Source: UBA4416 sp040387475 (GTDB lineage Bacteria > Bacteroidota > Bacteroidia > B-17B0 > Aurantibacillaceae). Taken from it: 64,000 nt of DNA. Positions 46,303-54,485 of this stretch are shown piece by piece; position 1 is the stretch's first letter; every line of letters begins with the position of its first letter. The DNA is taken from assembly GCA_040387475.1 (NCBI GenBank), contig JAZKDT010000013.1, forward strand, positions 36,449-100,448, given 5' to 3'. The notes below the pieces were generated by a model that was not told where the DNA came from, searched no databases, and saw only the letters and a program-made list of their open reading frames with translations. Made by a program: the position numbers and the translations under genes.

Positions 46303-47367
46303 CTAGTTTACTTTGATCAATTCTACATCAAATACCAACCATGAGTTTGGAGGAATAACAGGTGGGTAACCGTTTGCCCCGTAGCCTAAATTAGCAGGGA
46401 TAATCAATTTCGCTTTTCCACCCGGCTTTAATAGCTGCAAACCTTCTGTCCAACCCGGAATCACCTGGTTTAAACCAAAAACAGCAGGCTGACCCCTGTC
46501 AACAGAACTATCAAACTTATTTCCATTTAGCAGGTAGCCCGTATAGTGAACAGTTACGTTACTAGAGGCAGTAGGATTTACACCTTCGCCTTCTTTTTCG
46601 ATAATATAACGTAACCCACTTGCGGTTGTTTTAGCGGAACCATATGTTTCGTTCAACGTTTTATCCATTTTTTCTTTCTCAGCTTTTGCTTTCGCTTCTG
46701 CTTTTGCTCCGGCATTTGCTTTTTCAAACTCAAAAACTTTAGCACCGTCAAATGCTTCGGCTTCTGCTCCCTTACGTAAAATAACAAGATGCTTCAACAC
46801 GTCGTTTCCTTTAATAGAATCAACAACTGCCTGTCCTTCTACTACATGGCCAAAAACAGTATGTTTACCATCTAACCATTCCGTTTTTACATGCGTGATA
46901 AAGAACTGACTACCATTGGTACCAGGACCCGCATTTGCCATGGACAAAATACCGGGGCCAGTATGTTTTAATGTTTCGTCAAATTCATCACCAAATTTAT
47001 AACCCGGATCGCCTGTTCCTGTACCTAGTGGACAACCACCCTGGATCATGAAATTAGGGATAACGCGGTGAAATTTTAAACTATCATAATAAGGAACGCC
47101 TTCAGCTTTTGCTGTATTTTTGATAGTCCCTTCTGCAAGACCCACAAAATTACCTACTGTCATAGGTGTTTTTTTAAATTCTAATGTACAGTAAATATCC
47201 CCCTTGGAGGTTTCAAATTTGGCATACATGCCATCAGGTTGCTTACTTAAAAATTCTTTATCCATTTTAGTTAATTTTACTTTTTTAGGCTTTTTAGGTT
47301 TATCCGGATTTGCTGCTAATCCCAAGGATACAAGAGCAAACAAAGAAGCTAAAATTATTTTTTTCAT
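46303..47367 (-). CDS. cyclophilin-FKBP fusion peptidyl-prolyl isomerase
   Basis: A 354-residue exported protein with a signal peptide (KKIILASLFALVSLGLAA) and a Lys/Pro-rich linker. Residues about 48-205 are a cyclophilin domain (FHRVIPNFMIQGG with the catalytic Arg, MANAGPGTNGSQFFIT, GKHTVFGHVVEG). An Ala/Lys/Glu helix (about 215-245) leads to a canonical FKBP domain at about 250-354 (VHYTGYLLNGNKFDSS, PGWTEGLQLL, LGYGANGYPPVIPP). The active-site Asp, Trp and Tyr are all kept. Two unrelated isomerase folds in one chain are rare; dual-family immunophilins were described in a Flavobacterium and in protists. It is the last gene of the operon starting at tatA. Confidence 0.93.
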   Translation of the reverse strand: MKKIILASLFALVSLGLAANPDKPKKPKKVKLTKMDKEFLSKQPDGMYAKFETSKGDIYCTLEFKKTPMTVGNFVGLAEGTIKNTAKAEGVPYYDSLKFHRVIPNFMIQGGCPLGTGTGDPGYKFGDEFDETLKHTGPGILSMANAGPGTNGSQFFITHVKTEWLDGKHTVFGHVVEGQAVVDSIKGNDVLKHLVILRKGAEAEAFDGAKVFEFEKANAGAKAEAKAKAEKEKMDKTLNETYGSAKTTASGLRYIIEKEGEGVNPTASSNVTVHYTGYLLNGNKFDSSVDRGQPAVFGLNQVIPGWTEGLQLLKPGGKAKLIIPANLGYGANGYPPVIPPNSWLVFDVELIKVN

Positions 47368-47397
47368 TTTATTATTGTTTAGTATTATCTAAAACTA

Positions 47398-48327
47398 TTA
47401 CTGACCCGGCATTTGAGGTTGTTGTGGCGCAGCTTTAAAATCAATTAATTCTACTTCAAACAAGACAGTAGAAAAAGGAGGAATTTGTGGACCAGCACCT
47501 CTTGCTCCCCAGCCTAAACTTGAAGGAATGATCATTTTTGCTTTACTACCTTTGGTCATCATTTGAATTCCTTCGATCCAACCCGGAACTAATTGCGGCA
47601 ACAAGAACTTTGCAGGCTCTCCTCTGTCAACTGAACTATCAAATTTAGTTCCATCGATTAGAGTTCCTGTGTAATGCACGGTTACTTCGTCGGTTGCAGC
47701 CGGATGAGCTCCGCCTTTTCCTTTCTGAGTTTCCATAAATATTAAACCGCTTGCTGTTGGTGCTGTTGTAATATTGTTAGCAGCCAGATATGCATCTAAT
47801 TTAGGTTTCTCAGCTCCTTCCAATGCGGCTACTTCAGCTTCCTGCTTTTTCTGATTTTCATCCAATTCTTTTTTAGTTTTGATCTCAATTAACTTGATGT
47901 TGATCGCTAGTTTATCTCCCGGTTTTACAAAAGGAGGCAAAGCTGTCATACTGTTTGTTTTCAAGAAAAAAGAGTCAGCGCTAATAATAAACGATGCGCT
48001 ATCATTTTTAGCCATCATTTTAATCGCATCCTCTAAACTTCCGGAAAACGAAGATTTAGGTAATATGTAACGCACTGTTCCAGTACCATCTTCGGAGTTC
48101 ATTCTTGAATCAAATAATACTGAATCCGTTGGTGTTTTTTTTAACGCATACACAATTTTAATACTTACGCCATCGCCTTCAGCAGCTTTTACGCCGCTTT
48201 CGTCCTGGGTGTGAAATTGATAATACAATCCGTTTTCAGCTTTTTCAAAACCTTCAAACTCAGATTTGTTACAAGAAACAAGTCCCACAAAAAGTGCAGA
48301 ACTTAAAAGCATAGTGATTTTGTTCAT
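47398..48327 (-). CDS. tandem-FKBP peptidyl-prolyl isomerase lipoprotein
   Basis: A 309-residue lipoprotein (lipobox LVSC at residues 16-19, then NKSEFEGF). Residues about 30-150 form a degenerate FKBP domain (VSIKIVYALKKTDS-like strands, SGSLEDAIKMMAKNDSASFII) without the active-site aromatic residues. A Glu/Lys helix (about 152-185) connects to a canonical FKBP domain (about 195-300): VHYTGTLIDGTKFDSS, VPGWIEGIQMM, LGWGARGAGPQIPP. Asp and Trp of the active site are kept; the Tyr of YGxxG is Trp. It resembles a Mip/FkpA-type periplasmic folding helper with dimer domain replaced by a dead FKBP. It lies 30 bases upstream of the cyclophilin-FKBP gene. Confidence 0.88.
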   Translation of the reverse strand: MNKITMLLSSALFVGLVSCNKSEFEGFEKAENGLYYQFHTQDESGVKAAEGDGVSIKIVYALKKTPTDSVLFDSRMNSEDGTGTVRYILPKSSFSGSLEDAIKMMAKNDSASFIISADSFFLKTNSMTALPPFVKPGDKLAINIKLIEIKTKKELDENQKKQEAEVAALEGAEKPKLDAYLAANNITTAPTASGLIFMETQKGKGGAHPAATDEVTVHYTGTLIDGTKFDSSVDRGEPAKFLLPQLVPGWIEGIQMMTKGSKAKMIIPSSLGWGARGAGPQIPPFSTVLFEVELIDFKAAPQQPQMPGQ

Positions 48328-48332
48328 TTTGT

Positions 48333-49211
48333 TTATTTTATATCTATTATTTTAATATTGTAGACTAATGAAGTATAAGGAGGAATAGATCCATTGCTAC
48401 TTCCCGATTCGCCAAAAGCCAGTCGCGAAGGTACTATAATTTTTGTAGTTTCACCTTTTTTTAGCGAACCAATAACAATATTTAACCCTTTAATGAGTTG
48501 ATCGGGCGTTCCATAGATATATTCAATAGTTTGTTCTTCCCGATCCGCGGGTTTGCCATCTAAAAACCATCCCTGGTAAGCAATCTTTACCTTTTTACCA
48601 TACTCTACGTTTTCCAAATCTGTCGTTTTTTTTTGCAGCGTGTATATGCCATTTGCGTCGGCTCGTACAGTTTCATTATCTTTTTGCAGGTATTCCTGTA
48701 TGATCTTTAATTCGTGAAGCTCCGTGTCTTCAACTTCCTTGCCAAAAGCAACCTGTTTCAGCGCCTCATATTCTGATCTTGAAATGATCTGATTTACTTT
48801 GACATTTAAACATATCAACGTATCCCTCTTACAAAAATCAGGAATAAGGGTGTCAAAATAATTTCTAAAAAGAACCGAAGGTTTTATTAAAAAGGATGCG
48901 CTATCTCCTTCAACCATTTTCAAAAAATAATTGTTACAAGATCCTGATAGCATTTGCGAACTGATAAACACATAAAGCCCATTTAAAGCATCATGCCTGG
49001 TATCCCAAAAAACCGAATCAGCCTGGGTTTTCATAACAGCATCTAACACAACCACCTGTTCTTGTTTCGGATTTTCATTTCCATCACCAATGCCCAGCAA
49101 TTTGTAATAAAAGCCTGTTGAATCTCTGGTATAGCCCTCTATCTGTTGTTGCTTTTTACACCCATAAGCAAAGGCCAGAACCAGAAAAAATAGTGTGATC
49201 TTTTTAAACAT
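48333..49211 (-). CDS. tandem-FKBP lipoprotein with degenerate active sites
   Basis: A 292-residue lipoprotein (FAYGC lipobox, Cys18). It has the same layout as its downstream neighbour: an N-terminal FKBP-like domain (about 30-145, VVVLDAVMKTQADSVFWDTR) and a C-terminal one (about 185-292, VKIAYQGWFLDGKPADREEQ, LIKGLNIVIGSLKKGE, LAFGESG..GSIPPYTSLVYNIKI). In the C-terminal domain the active-site Asp of KFDSS and the Trp of PGWxEG are lost (LIKGLN), so isomerase activity is doubtful; a chaperone role is possible. It is separated from its neighbours by 3 and 5 bases. Confidence 0.85.
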   Translation of the reverse strand: MFKKITLFFLVLAFAYGCKKQQQIEGYTRDSTGFYYKLLGIGDGNENPKQEQVVVLDAVMKTQADSVFWDTRHDALNGLYVFISSQMLSGSCNNYFLKMVEGDSASFLIKPSVLFRNYFDTLIPDFCKRDTLICLNVKVNQIISRSEYEALKQVAFGKEVEDTELHELKIIQEYLQKDNETVRADANGIYTLQKKTTDLENVEYGKKVKIAYQGWFLDGKPADREEQTIEYIYGTPDQLIKGLNIVIGSLKKGETTKIIVPSRLAFGESGSSNGSIPPYTSLVYNIKIIDIK

Positions 49212-49214
49212 AGT

Positions 49215-49781
49215 TTATCCGTTATGAGGTATTTTTTTAACGGACAATATTTGGAGATCATAGATGATGGGCGATTGAGGCGGTATTTTTTTAGAATCCC
49301 CCATCAAACCATGCGCTAAATGAGAAGGTATTAAAATCAAAGCTTTATCGCCCGACTTTAAAAACAAAACTGCCTTATGAATACCCGCCTCGATATCTTC
49401 CATACCCACAACAAATTCTTTCGGTCCTTCAGCCTCGGAAGAATAGCATTCGGTTCCATCTAACAGAGATACCTTATAGTTAATTGTTATAAGGTCGTCA
49501 TTTTTTATAGAATCTCCTTTTATAGACGGTTTATAAACAAAATAACGAATGCCGGCTGTTGTTTTAATAAAGGGCATTTTATGCGATTTCTGGTAATAAT
49601 CCATCTCATCGTTTTCTTTAGCAACAACTAACTGATTTGCTTTTACAAACTGATTTTTTACGTCTTTTTCGCTAAATGTTGATTCTTCTTTAGAATGGTC
49701 AGGCTTACACTTCATGAAAAAAATGCATATTAATGAGCAAAAACAGATCAGATATTTTTTAAAGTCAAATCGAAAAATCAT
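49215..49781 (-). CDS. GldI-like FKBP-type lipoprotein
   Basis: A 188-residue protein with a hydrophobic N-terminus ending in FMKC (possible lipid anchor, Cys25). A helical linker (about 40-75, KDVKNQFVKANQLVVAKEND) leads into one FKBP domain (about 80-183: ITINYKVSLLDGTECYSS, VGMEDIEAGIHKAVLFLKSGDKALILIPSHLAHG, IPPQSPIIYDLQIL). The linker-FKBP arrangement and length match GldI, the gliding-associated isomerase homologue of Bacteroidota, and gldM/gldN occur 12 kb away. The active-site Asp and Trp are replaced (ECYSS, AGIHKA). Assignment to GldI itself is a moderate-confidence inference. It is second in the operon, 18 bases after tatA. Confidence 0.75.
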   Translation of the reverse strand: MIFRFDFKKYLICFCSLICIFFMKCKPDHSKEESTFSEKDVKNQFVKANQLVVAKENDEMDYYQKSHKMPFIKTTAGIRYFVYKPSIKGDSIKNDDLITINYKVSLLDGTECYSSEAEGPKEFVVGMEDIEAGIHKAVLFLKSGDKALILIPSHLAHGLMGDSKKIPPQSPIIYDLQILSVKKIPHNG

Positions 49782-49799
49782 GAATGAAATTTTGAATGA

Positions 49800-50060
49800 T
49801 TACTTAGGATCAGAAAGTGTGTCTACTTCCTTTTTAACTTCCTGAATATGTTCGTGGATTGTATTGGTTATTCCTCCTGTATTTTGCATCACATCTTTCT
49901 GAATGCCATTTGCTGCATCTTTAAATTCCCTGATTCCTTTACCCAAGGCCCGGGCAATATTAGGTACCCCTTTTCCTCCAAACATTAATAATATGACAAT
50001 GAGAACGAGCATTACCTCACCCCCGCCTAAATTTAAGAATAAAACAAAAAGAGAATTCAT
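49800..50060 (-). CDS. tatA: TatA/E family Sec-independent translocase subunit
   Basis: An 86-residue protein starting at the ATG at 50060 (an upstream ATG at 50096 would put a second hydrophobic stretch in front and was rejected). Short periplasmic N-terminus, one TM helix (VMLVLIVILLMF), the FG hinge and an amphipathic helix GGKGVPNIARALGKGIREFKDA, then a charged tail: the TatA pattern. TatA oligomers form the path for folded twin-Arg proteins such as the S66 peptidase at 34523. tatC is not nearby; instead tatA heads an operon of four immunophilins, linking export with folding. Confidence 0.92.
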   Translation of the reverse strand: MNSLFVLFLNLGGGEVMLVLIVILLMFGGKGVPNIARALGKGIREFKDAANGIQKDVMQNTGGITNTIHEHIQEVKKEVDTLSDPK

Positions 50061-50085
50061 TTGTTGAATAGAATAGATAACAAGA

Positions 50086-50093
50086 CAAAAGTA
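50086..50093 (-). promoter_or_regulatory. possible -7 element for the tatA operon
   Basis: On the minus strand this reads TACTTTTG, matching TAnnTTTG, 26 bases upstream of the tatA ATG. No convincing -33 element was found. Confidence 0.3.
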
Positions 50094-50181
50094 CAAATAA
50101 GAATGTAAGAATGCGCGCTTTTTGAACTAAAAAGACTATTTTTTGTTAACCACAAGCATAGGATTTAAGGAAATATTGTTA

Positions 50182-50189
50182 TATTTTTG
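50182..50189 (+). promoter_or_regulatory. possible -7 element for the T9SS cargo gene
   Basis: TATTTTTG fits TAnnTTTG and lies 44 bases upstream of the ATG at 50233. A TTTG occurs at 50142-50145 but is too far away for a standard -33 box. Confidence 0.3.
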
Positions 50190-50232
50190 TATTTGTTATT
50201 ATCGAAATATCAGTTCACCAAAATCATAAAGA

Positions 50233-52893
50233 ATGAAAAAAAACTACTCTCCCACCTTACAGAAATCAGTAAAAAACACACGTCAAAAAGCGGGCTTTAT
50301 GTTCTTGTTTTTTGCAATGCTTTTTTCGGCTAAATTATCAGTATCACAAGTTTACTGTTCAGCTGCAGCAACTTCTACTGCAGACGACGAAATTTTCAAT
50401 GTCACCTTCGGGCCGTTAAACAACTCCAGTAGTTGCCTTACTACAGGAGGGCCAGGCTCATCGCTTAATGAATACAGTGATTATACAGCAACAGTTCCTG
50501 CTCCGGTTATGATGCTTGGTGGCAATTACCCATTATCTGTTACGGTTGGAATGTGTGGTACCTTTGGTTATAGTGGCCGTATTGGTGTTTGGATTGATTA
50601 TAATCACAATGGGTCATTTGCAGATCCGGGTGAAACTATTATCATATCACCCTATACCGCTTTTGCCGTGGGTGGTACCCAATTAACTGTACCTGGAGGA
50701 GTTACAATTCCTGCCGGAGCAACTGCCGGAATAACACGTATGCGAGTTATTGAAACGGAAAGCAGTACTGCGCCAGGTCCATGTACAAACCCTACATGGG
50801 GAGAAGTGGAAGATTATAACGTTATGCTTTTAACGCCATCGCCGTTGGATTTAGGTGTAAGTGCGATTATAAATCCCTTGACTGCAAAAAGATGTTATGC
50901 GGTAGATACGATTGTAGCGAGGGTAAAAAATTATGGAACTTTGGTTGCTGATTTTTCTGTAAACCCTACAGTTGTAACTGTTAAAACAACCGGTCCTAAT
51001 GCATCAACATATACACTTGCTTTAAACAGCGGATCTATAGCTGTTGGTGGAACACAAGACTTTACGTTAACCACAACCTACAATTTAACGAATATTGGAA
51101 CCTATAAATTAAAAGGGTATACAACGGTGACCGGAGATGGCGCTGCTATTAATGATACAACAACCTTAACGGTTACCAGAAGCCCTTTATTTTCAACAAC
51201 TGTTTTACCTAATGACAGTGTGTGTTTAGGTGTTCCCGTTCAATTAAACGCTAATTTCAGTCCAACCAAGCAACTGGGTACAGGTACTATTGAAAATTCT
51301 TCTACCGGTTATCCTGCGCCTTACGGTAATTTTTATATGGGAGCAAAACATCAGTTCCTGTTTTTAGCTTCAGAATTAATTGCTGCCGGAGTAACTGCTG
51401 GAAATATAAACTCTATGGCATTTGAGGTTACCAATTTAAATGGGTCAGATCCATATACGAACTTCAATATCGCCATTGCTACAACAGCCTTAACAAATAT
51501 TACAGCCTTTCAGCCTGCGGCAGGTTTCACCACGTATTTTTCTGCTCCCAGCTACACGCCTGTTTTAGGCACTAATACTCATTTATTCTCTACTCCATAT
51601 GTTTGGGACGGTATTTCAAACATCATTATACAAACCTGTTTCGATAACACGCCAACGGGTTACACCAATAACGTTTCGATATTGCAGTCAGTAACTCCTT
51701 TTACATCTACTGTTTGGTATAATGCTGATTCCGATCCAACTTTATGTAATACCGCCGTTGCTTTCAACTCAATAGCGCAAAGACCAAATATGGCTTTTGA
51801 ACAACCAGCTACAATTAGCTATACCTGGTCGCCTGCTATCGAATTATCAGCATCAAATATTCCTAATCCTGTAGCCAATGTTACAACCAGTAGAACTTAT
51901 ACGATCGCAGGTACAACCTCAGGCTGTATGACGTATGATACCGTTCACATCTTCATCAAACCTACTCCAACACCAAATTTAGGTAATGATTCTTTATATT
52001 GCAGTTTGCCTGTTATATTGTACGCTAATACTACAGCCAATAGTTATTTATGGAATAACAATAGTATTGGATCAAGTTTAAATGTTACAGCGCCGGGGAA
52101 ATATTGGATCAGAACAACTAATTCTAATGGCTGTAGTCTTTCTGACACGATCCTTGTTTCATTAGGTAGTTTACCGATCGTTACGCTTGGACCTGACACT
52201 GCCTACTGCCAGGGAAGTACTATCAATTTATACGCAGGTGTGAGTCCCGGTAACATATACTCATGGAGTACAGGCGCTAACTCCCCATCTATTGTTGTTG
52301 GAGCAACCGGAACTTACTCTGTGCTTGTTACTAATACCGTCGGTTGTCAATCGTCAGACGTTATTAATGTTACAGCTAAAACAAAACCAAGTGTATCCTT
52401 AGTATTTACAGGACAAACTGTTTTTTGCGCGGCAGATAATGTAACAAAAATATTAACGGAAGGGACTCCAAGTGGCGGAACCTATATTGGTGCTGCAGTA
52501 AGTACAAATACTTTCTCAGCAAACCAGGCCGGGCAAGGCACGCATATCATACTTTACACGATCATGGGTGCAAACGGCTGTTCAAATACCGCTAAAGACA
52601 CGTTAAGCATCAGCCCTTGTGTTGGTGTTGAAGAATTAACTGAATCTGTTGCATTAAATGTTTTTCCAAATCCAACAACAGGCGTGTTTACCATGGAATT
52701 AAATACATCATCAGATATTGATGGAACTTTAAACATTACTTCCATAGATGGAAAAGTAGTGTTTACTGATAAGGTAGAAGGAAATGGTTTAATTACCAAG
52801 TCGATCAATATTTCAGGTCTTGCCAATGGAATCTACTATTTGAAACTCGAAACCAAAGATGCTATTAAAACTTTTAAAGTATTAAAACAATAG
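50233..52893 (+). CDS. large surface protein with GEVED domain and type IX sorting domain
   Basis: An 886-residue exported protein. An extended signal peptide (FMFLFFAMLFSAKLSVSQ, about 22-40) is followed by a GEVED domain (about 85-195: GVWIDYNHNGSFADPGE, TWGEVEDYNVML), a CARDB-like segment (about 205-315), a beta-rich middle part (about 330-510) and three Ig-like repeats of 70-80 residues with paired Cys (LGNDSLYCSLPVILYA, LGPDTAYCQGSTINLYA). The last 75 residues are a type A T9SS sorting domain (LNVFPNPTTGVFTMEL, GLANGIYYLKLETKD, FKVLK). It should cross the outer membrane through the T9SS to which the GldL/M/N proteins of this window belong, and be surface-anchored. A role in adhesion is inferred. 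Confidence 0.9.
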   Translation: MKKNYSPTLQKSVKNTRQKAGFMFLFFAMLFSAKLSVSQVYCSAAATSTADDEIFNVTFGPLNNSSSCLTTGGPGSSLNEYSDYTATVPAPVMMLGGNYPLSVTVGMCGTFGYSGRIGVWIDYNHNGSFADPGETIIISPYTAFAVGGTQLTVPGGVTIPAGATAGITRMRVIETESSTAPGPCTNPTWGEVEDYNVMLLTPSPLDLGVSAIINPLTAKRCYAVDTIVARVKNYGTLVADFSVNPTVVTVKTTGPNASTYTLALNSGSIAVGGTQDFTLTTTYNLTNIGTYKLKGYTTVTGDGAAINDTTTLTVTRSPLFSTTVLPNDSVCLGVPVQLNANFSPTKQLGTGTIENSSTGYPAPYGNFYMGAKHQFLFLASELIAAGVTAGNINSMAFEVTNLNGSDPYTNFNIAIATTALTNITAFQPAAGFTTYFSAPSYTPVLGTNTHLFSTPYVWDGISNIIIQTCFDNTPTGYTNNVSILQSVTPFTSTVWYNADSDPTLCNTAVAFNSIAQRPNMAFEQPATISYTWSPAIELSASNIPNPVANVTTSRTYTIAGTTSGCMTYDTVHIFIKPTPTPNLGNDSLYCSLPVILYANTTANSYLWNNNSIGSSLNVTAPGKYWIRTTNSNGCSLSDTILVSLGSLPIVTLGPDTAYCQGSTINLYAGVSPGNIYSWSTGANSPSIVVGATGTYSVLVTNTVGCQSSDVINVTAKTKPSVSLVFTGQTVFCAADNVTKILTEGTPSGGTYIGAAVSTNTFSANQAGQGTHIILYTIMGANGCSNTAKDTLSISPCVGVEELTESVALNVFPNPTTGVFTMELNTSSDIDGTLNITSIDGKVVFTDKVEGNGLITKSINISGLANGIYYLKLETKDAIKTFKVLKQ

Positions 52894-52910
52894 TTATCTA
52901 ATAAATCATT

Positions 52911-52945
52911 AAAAAACGTCCTGAATATTTCAGGACGTTTTTTTT
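52911..52945 (+). terminator. terminator of the T9SS cargo gene
   Basis: AAAAAACGTCCTGA (52911-52924) pairs with TCAGGACGTTTTTT (52930-52943) around ATATT, with T residues continuing to 52945: a 14-bp stem and T tract 18 bases after the stop codon. Confidence 0.9.
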
Positions 52946-53158
52946 GGTATTTACATTTTTATGTATTTCTTTGTACCGAATTAATGAAAAATATCCTTTA
53001 CATAAAATCAAAGTGTAAACGTAAGGCTCGCCCGAGCCATATTTAATTTCGTATGCAGGAATCAGGGATTGATTCACATACACTCAAAAATCAATAATCA
53101 TTCTTAATTTAAATCTGCTTCTATGCAGTATCAAATCAATTAGTAAACTATATCAATA
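52946..53158. other. 213-base leader region upstream of lysC
   Basis: No open frame of note. It holds one small GC-rich hairpin (GGCTC at 53025-53029 with GAGCC at 53034-53038) in otherwise AT-rich DNA. I looked for a lysine riboswitch and could not recognise its conserved core, so regulation of lysC-lysA is not visible. Confidence 0.4.
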
Positions 53159-54475
53159 ATGAATATATTAAAATTTGGAGGAACAAGTGTTGGAACCGCA
53201 GAGCGCATAAAAGCCCTGGTAAAATTAATTTCGGGGTCCGACAGAAAAATAGTGGTGCTTTCGGCCATGAGCGGAACAACAAATGCCTTAGTAGAAATTT
53301 GTAATACACTTTATCAAAAAGAAAGTGACAAAGCTAACGAGTTGATCGATAAACTGGAAACTACGTATAATGAGGAAGTAGGGAAACTCTATGTGTCACC
53401 AGATTTCAAAACGAAAGGAAACGATCTCATCAAAAATCATTTTAATTACCTCCGTTCGTTTACTCTGGATATGTTTACCGTGAATGAAGAAAAAGCTATT
53501 TTAGCACAAGGGGAATTATTAAGTACTGCTTTATTCTATTTTCATTTGCAGGAAATCAATATTTCATCGGCGTTATTACCAGCACTTAACTTCATGCGTA
53601 TTGATGAGAATGACGAACCCCAATTAAACTACATTGAAAAAAATTTAGAAGCAGAATTAAGCAAATATCCTGGTATCAACTTATTTATCACGCAGGGTTA
53701 TATTTGCCGCAATGCCTTTGGGGAAATTGATAATTTAAAACGTGGTGGTAGCGATTATACCGCTTCTATTATTGGTGCAGCTATCAGAGCTAATGAAGTT
53801 CAAATATGGACCGATATAGATGGCATGCATAATAACGACCCAAGAGTAGTTTCAAAAACGCACCCCATACATGAATTAAGTTTTGATGAAGCCGCCGAGT
53901 TAGCCTATTTTGGAGCTAAAATCCTTCACCCTACCTGTATTTTACCTGCACAAAAACGAAACATTCCGGTGCTGTTAAAAAACACCATGCAACCTGATGC
54001 ACAAGGGACGCGCATTTCAAATATAAACCCCATAGAAGGATTAAAAGCCGTTGCGGCCAAAGATGGAATTTGCGCTATCAACATTAAGAGCGATCGAATG
54101 CTGTTAGCCCATGGATTTTTGAGGGCCGTGTTCGAAATATTTGAACGTTACAAAACATCTATTGATATGATCACGACCTCAGAGATTGCTGTATCATTAA
54201 CTATCGATAACATTAAACATTTGAATGATATTACTAAAGAACTGGAAGAATTTGCGAACGTGGAAATTGAACAGGAACAAAGTATTATTTGTATTGTTGG
54301 AAATTTACCGAAAGACAAAGCCGGTTACGGTTTTAAAGTTTTAGAATCTCTGAAGGATATTCCTTTACGCATGGTATCATATGGAGGAAGTTCAAATAAC
54401 ATTAGCGTGTTAGTGAACTCCATACACAAAAAGGACGCTTTAGTAGCATTAAATAAAGGCTTATTCGGATATTAA
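53159..54475 (+). CDS. lysC: aspartate kinase, monofunctional
   Basis: A 438-residue enzyme that phosphorylates aspartate, the entry to lysine, threonine and methionine synthesis. The N-terminal amino-acid-kinase domain has MNILKFGGTSVGTAERI, KRGGSDYTASIIGAAI and WTDIDGMHNNDPRV. The C-terminal part from about 295 carries two ACT-like regulatory modules (ICAINIKSDRML, SLTIDNIKHLND), the site of feedback inhibition in the family. No homoserine dehydrogenase domain is fused. It is 10 bases upstream of lysA, so the pair is likely dedicated to lysine/diaminopimelate. Confidence 0.95.
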   Translation: MNILKFGGTSVGTAERIKALVKLISGSDRKIVVLSAMSGTTNALVEICNTLYQKESDKANELIDKLETTYNEEVGKLYVSPDFKTKGNDLIKNHFNYLRSFTLDMFTVNEEKAILAQGELLSTALFYFHLQEINISSALLPALNFMRIDENDEPQLNYIEKNLEAELSKYPGINLFITQGYICRNAFGEIDNLKRGGSDYTASIIGAAIRANEVQIWTDIDGMHNNDPRVVSKTHPIHELSFDEAAELAYFGAKILHPTCILPAQKRNIPVLLKNTMQPDAQGTRISNINPIEGLKAVAAKDGICAINIKSDRMLLAHGFLRAVFEIFERYKTSIDMITTSEIAVSLTIDNIKHLNDITKELEEFANVEIEQEQSIICIVGNLPKDKAGYGFKVLESLKDIPLRMVSYGGSSNNISVLVNSIHKKDALVALNKGLFGY

Positions 54476-54485
54476 TATAAGACAT

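Noticed and set aside
52946..53158. Lysine riboswitch in front of lysC
   Set aside because: Only a small GC-rich hairpin is present; the long multi-helix core of the L box could not be recognised.
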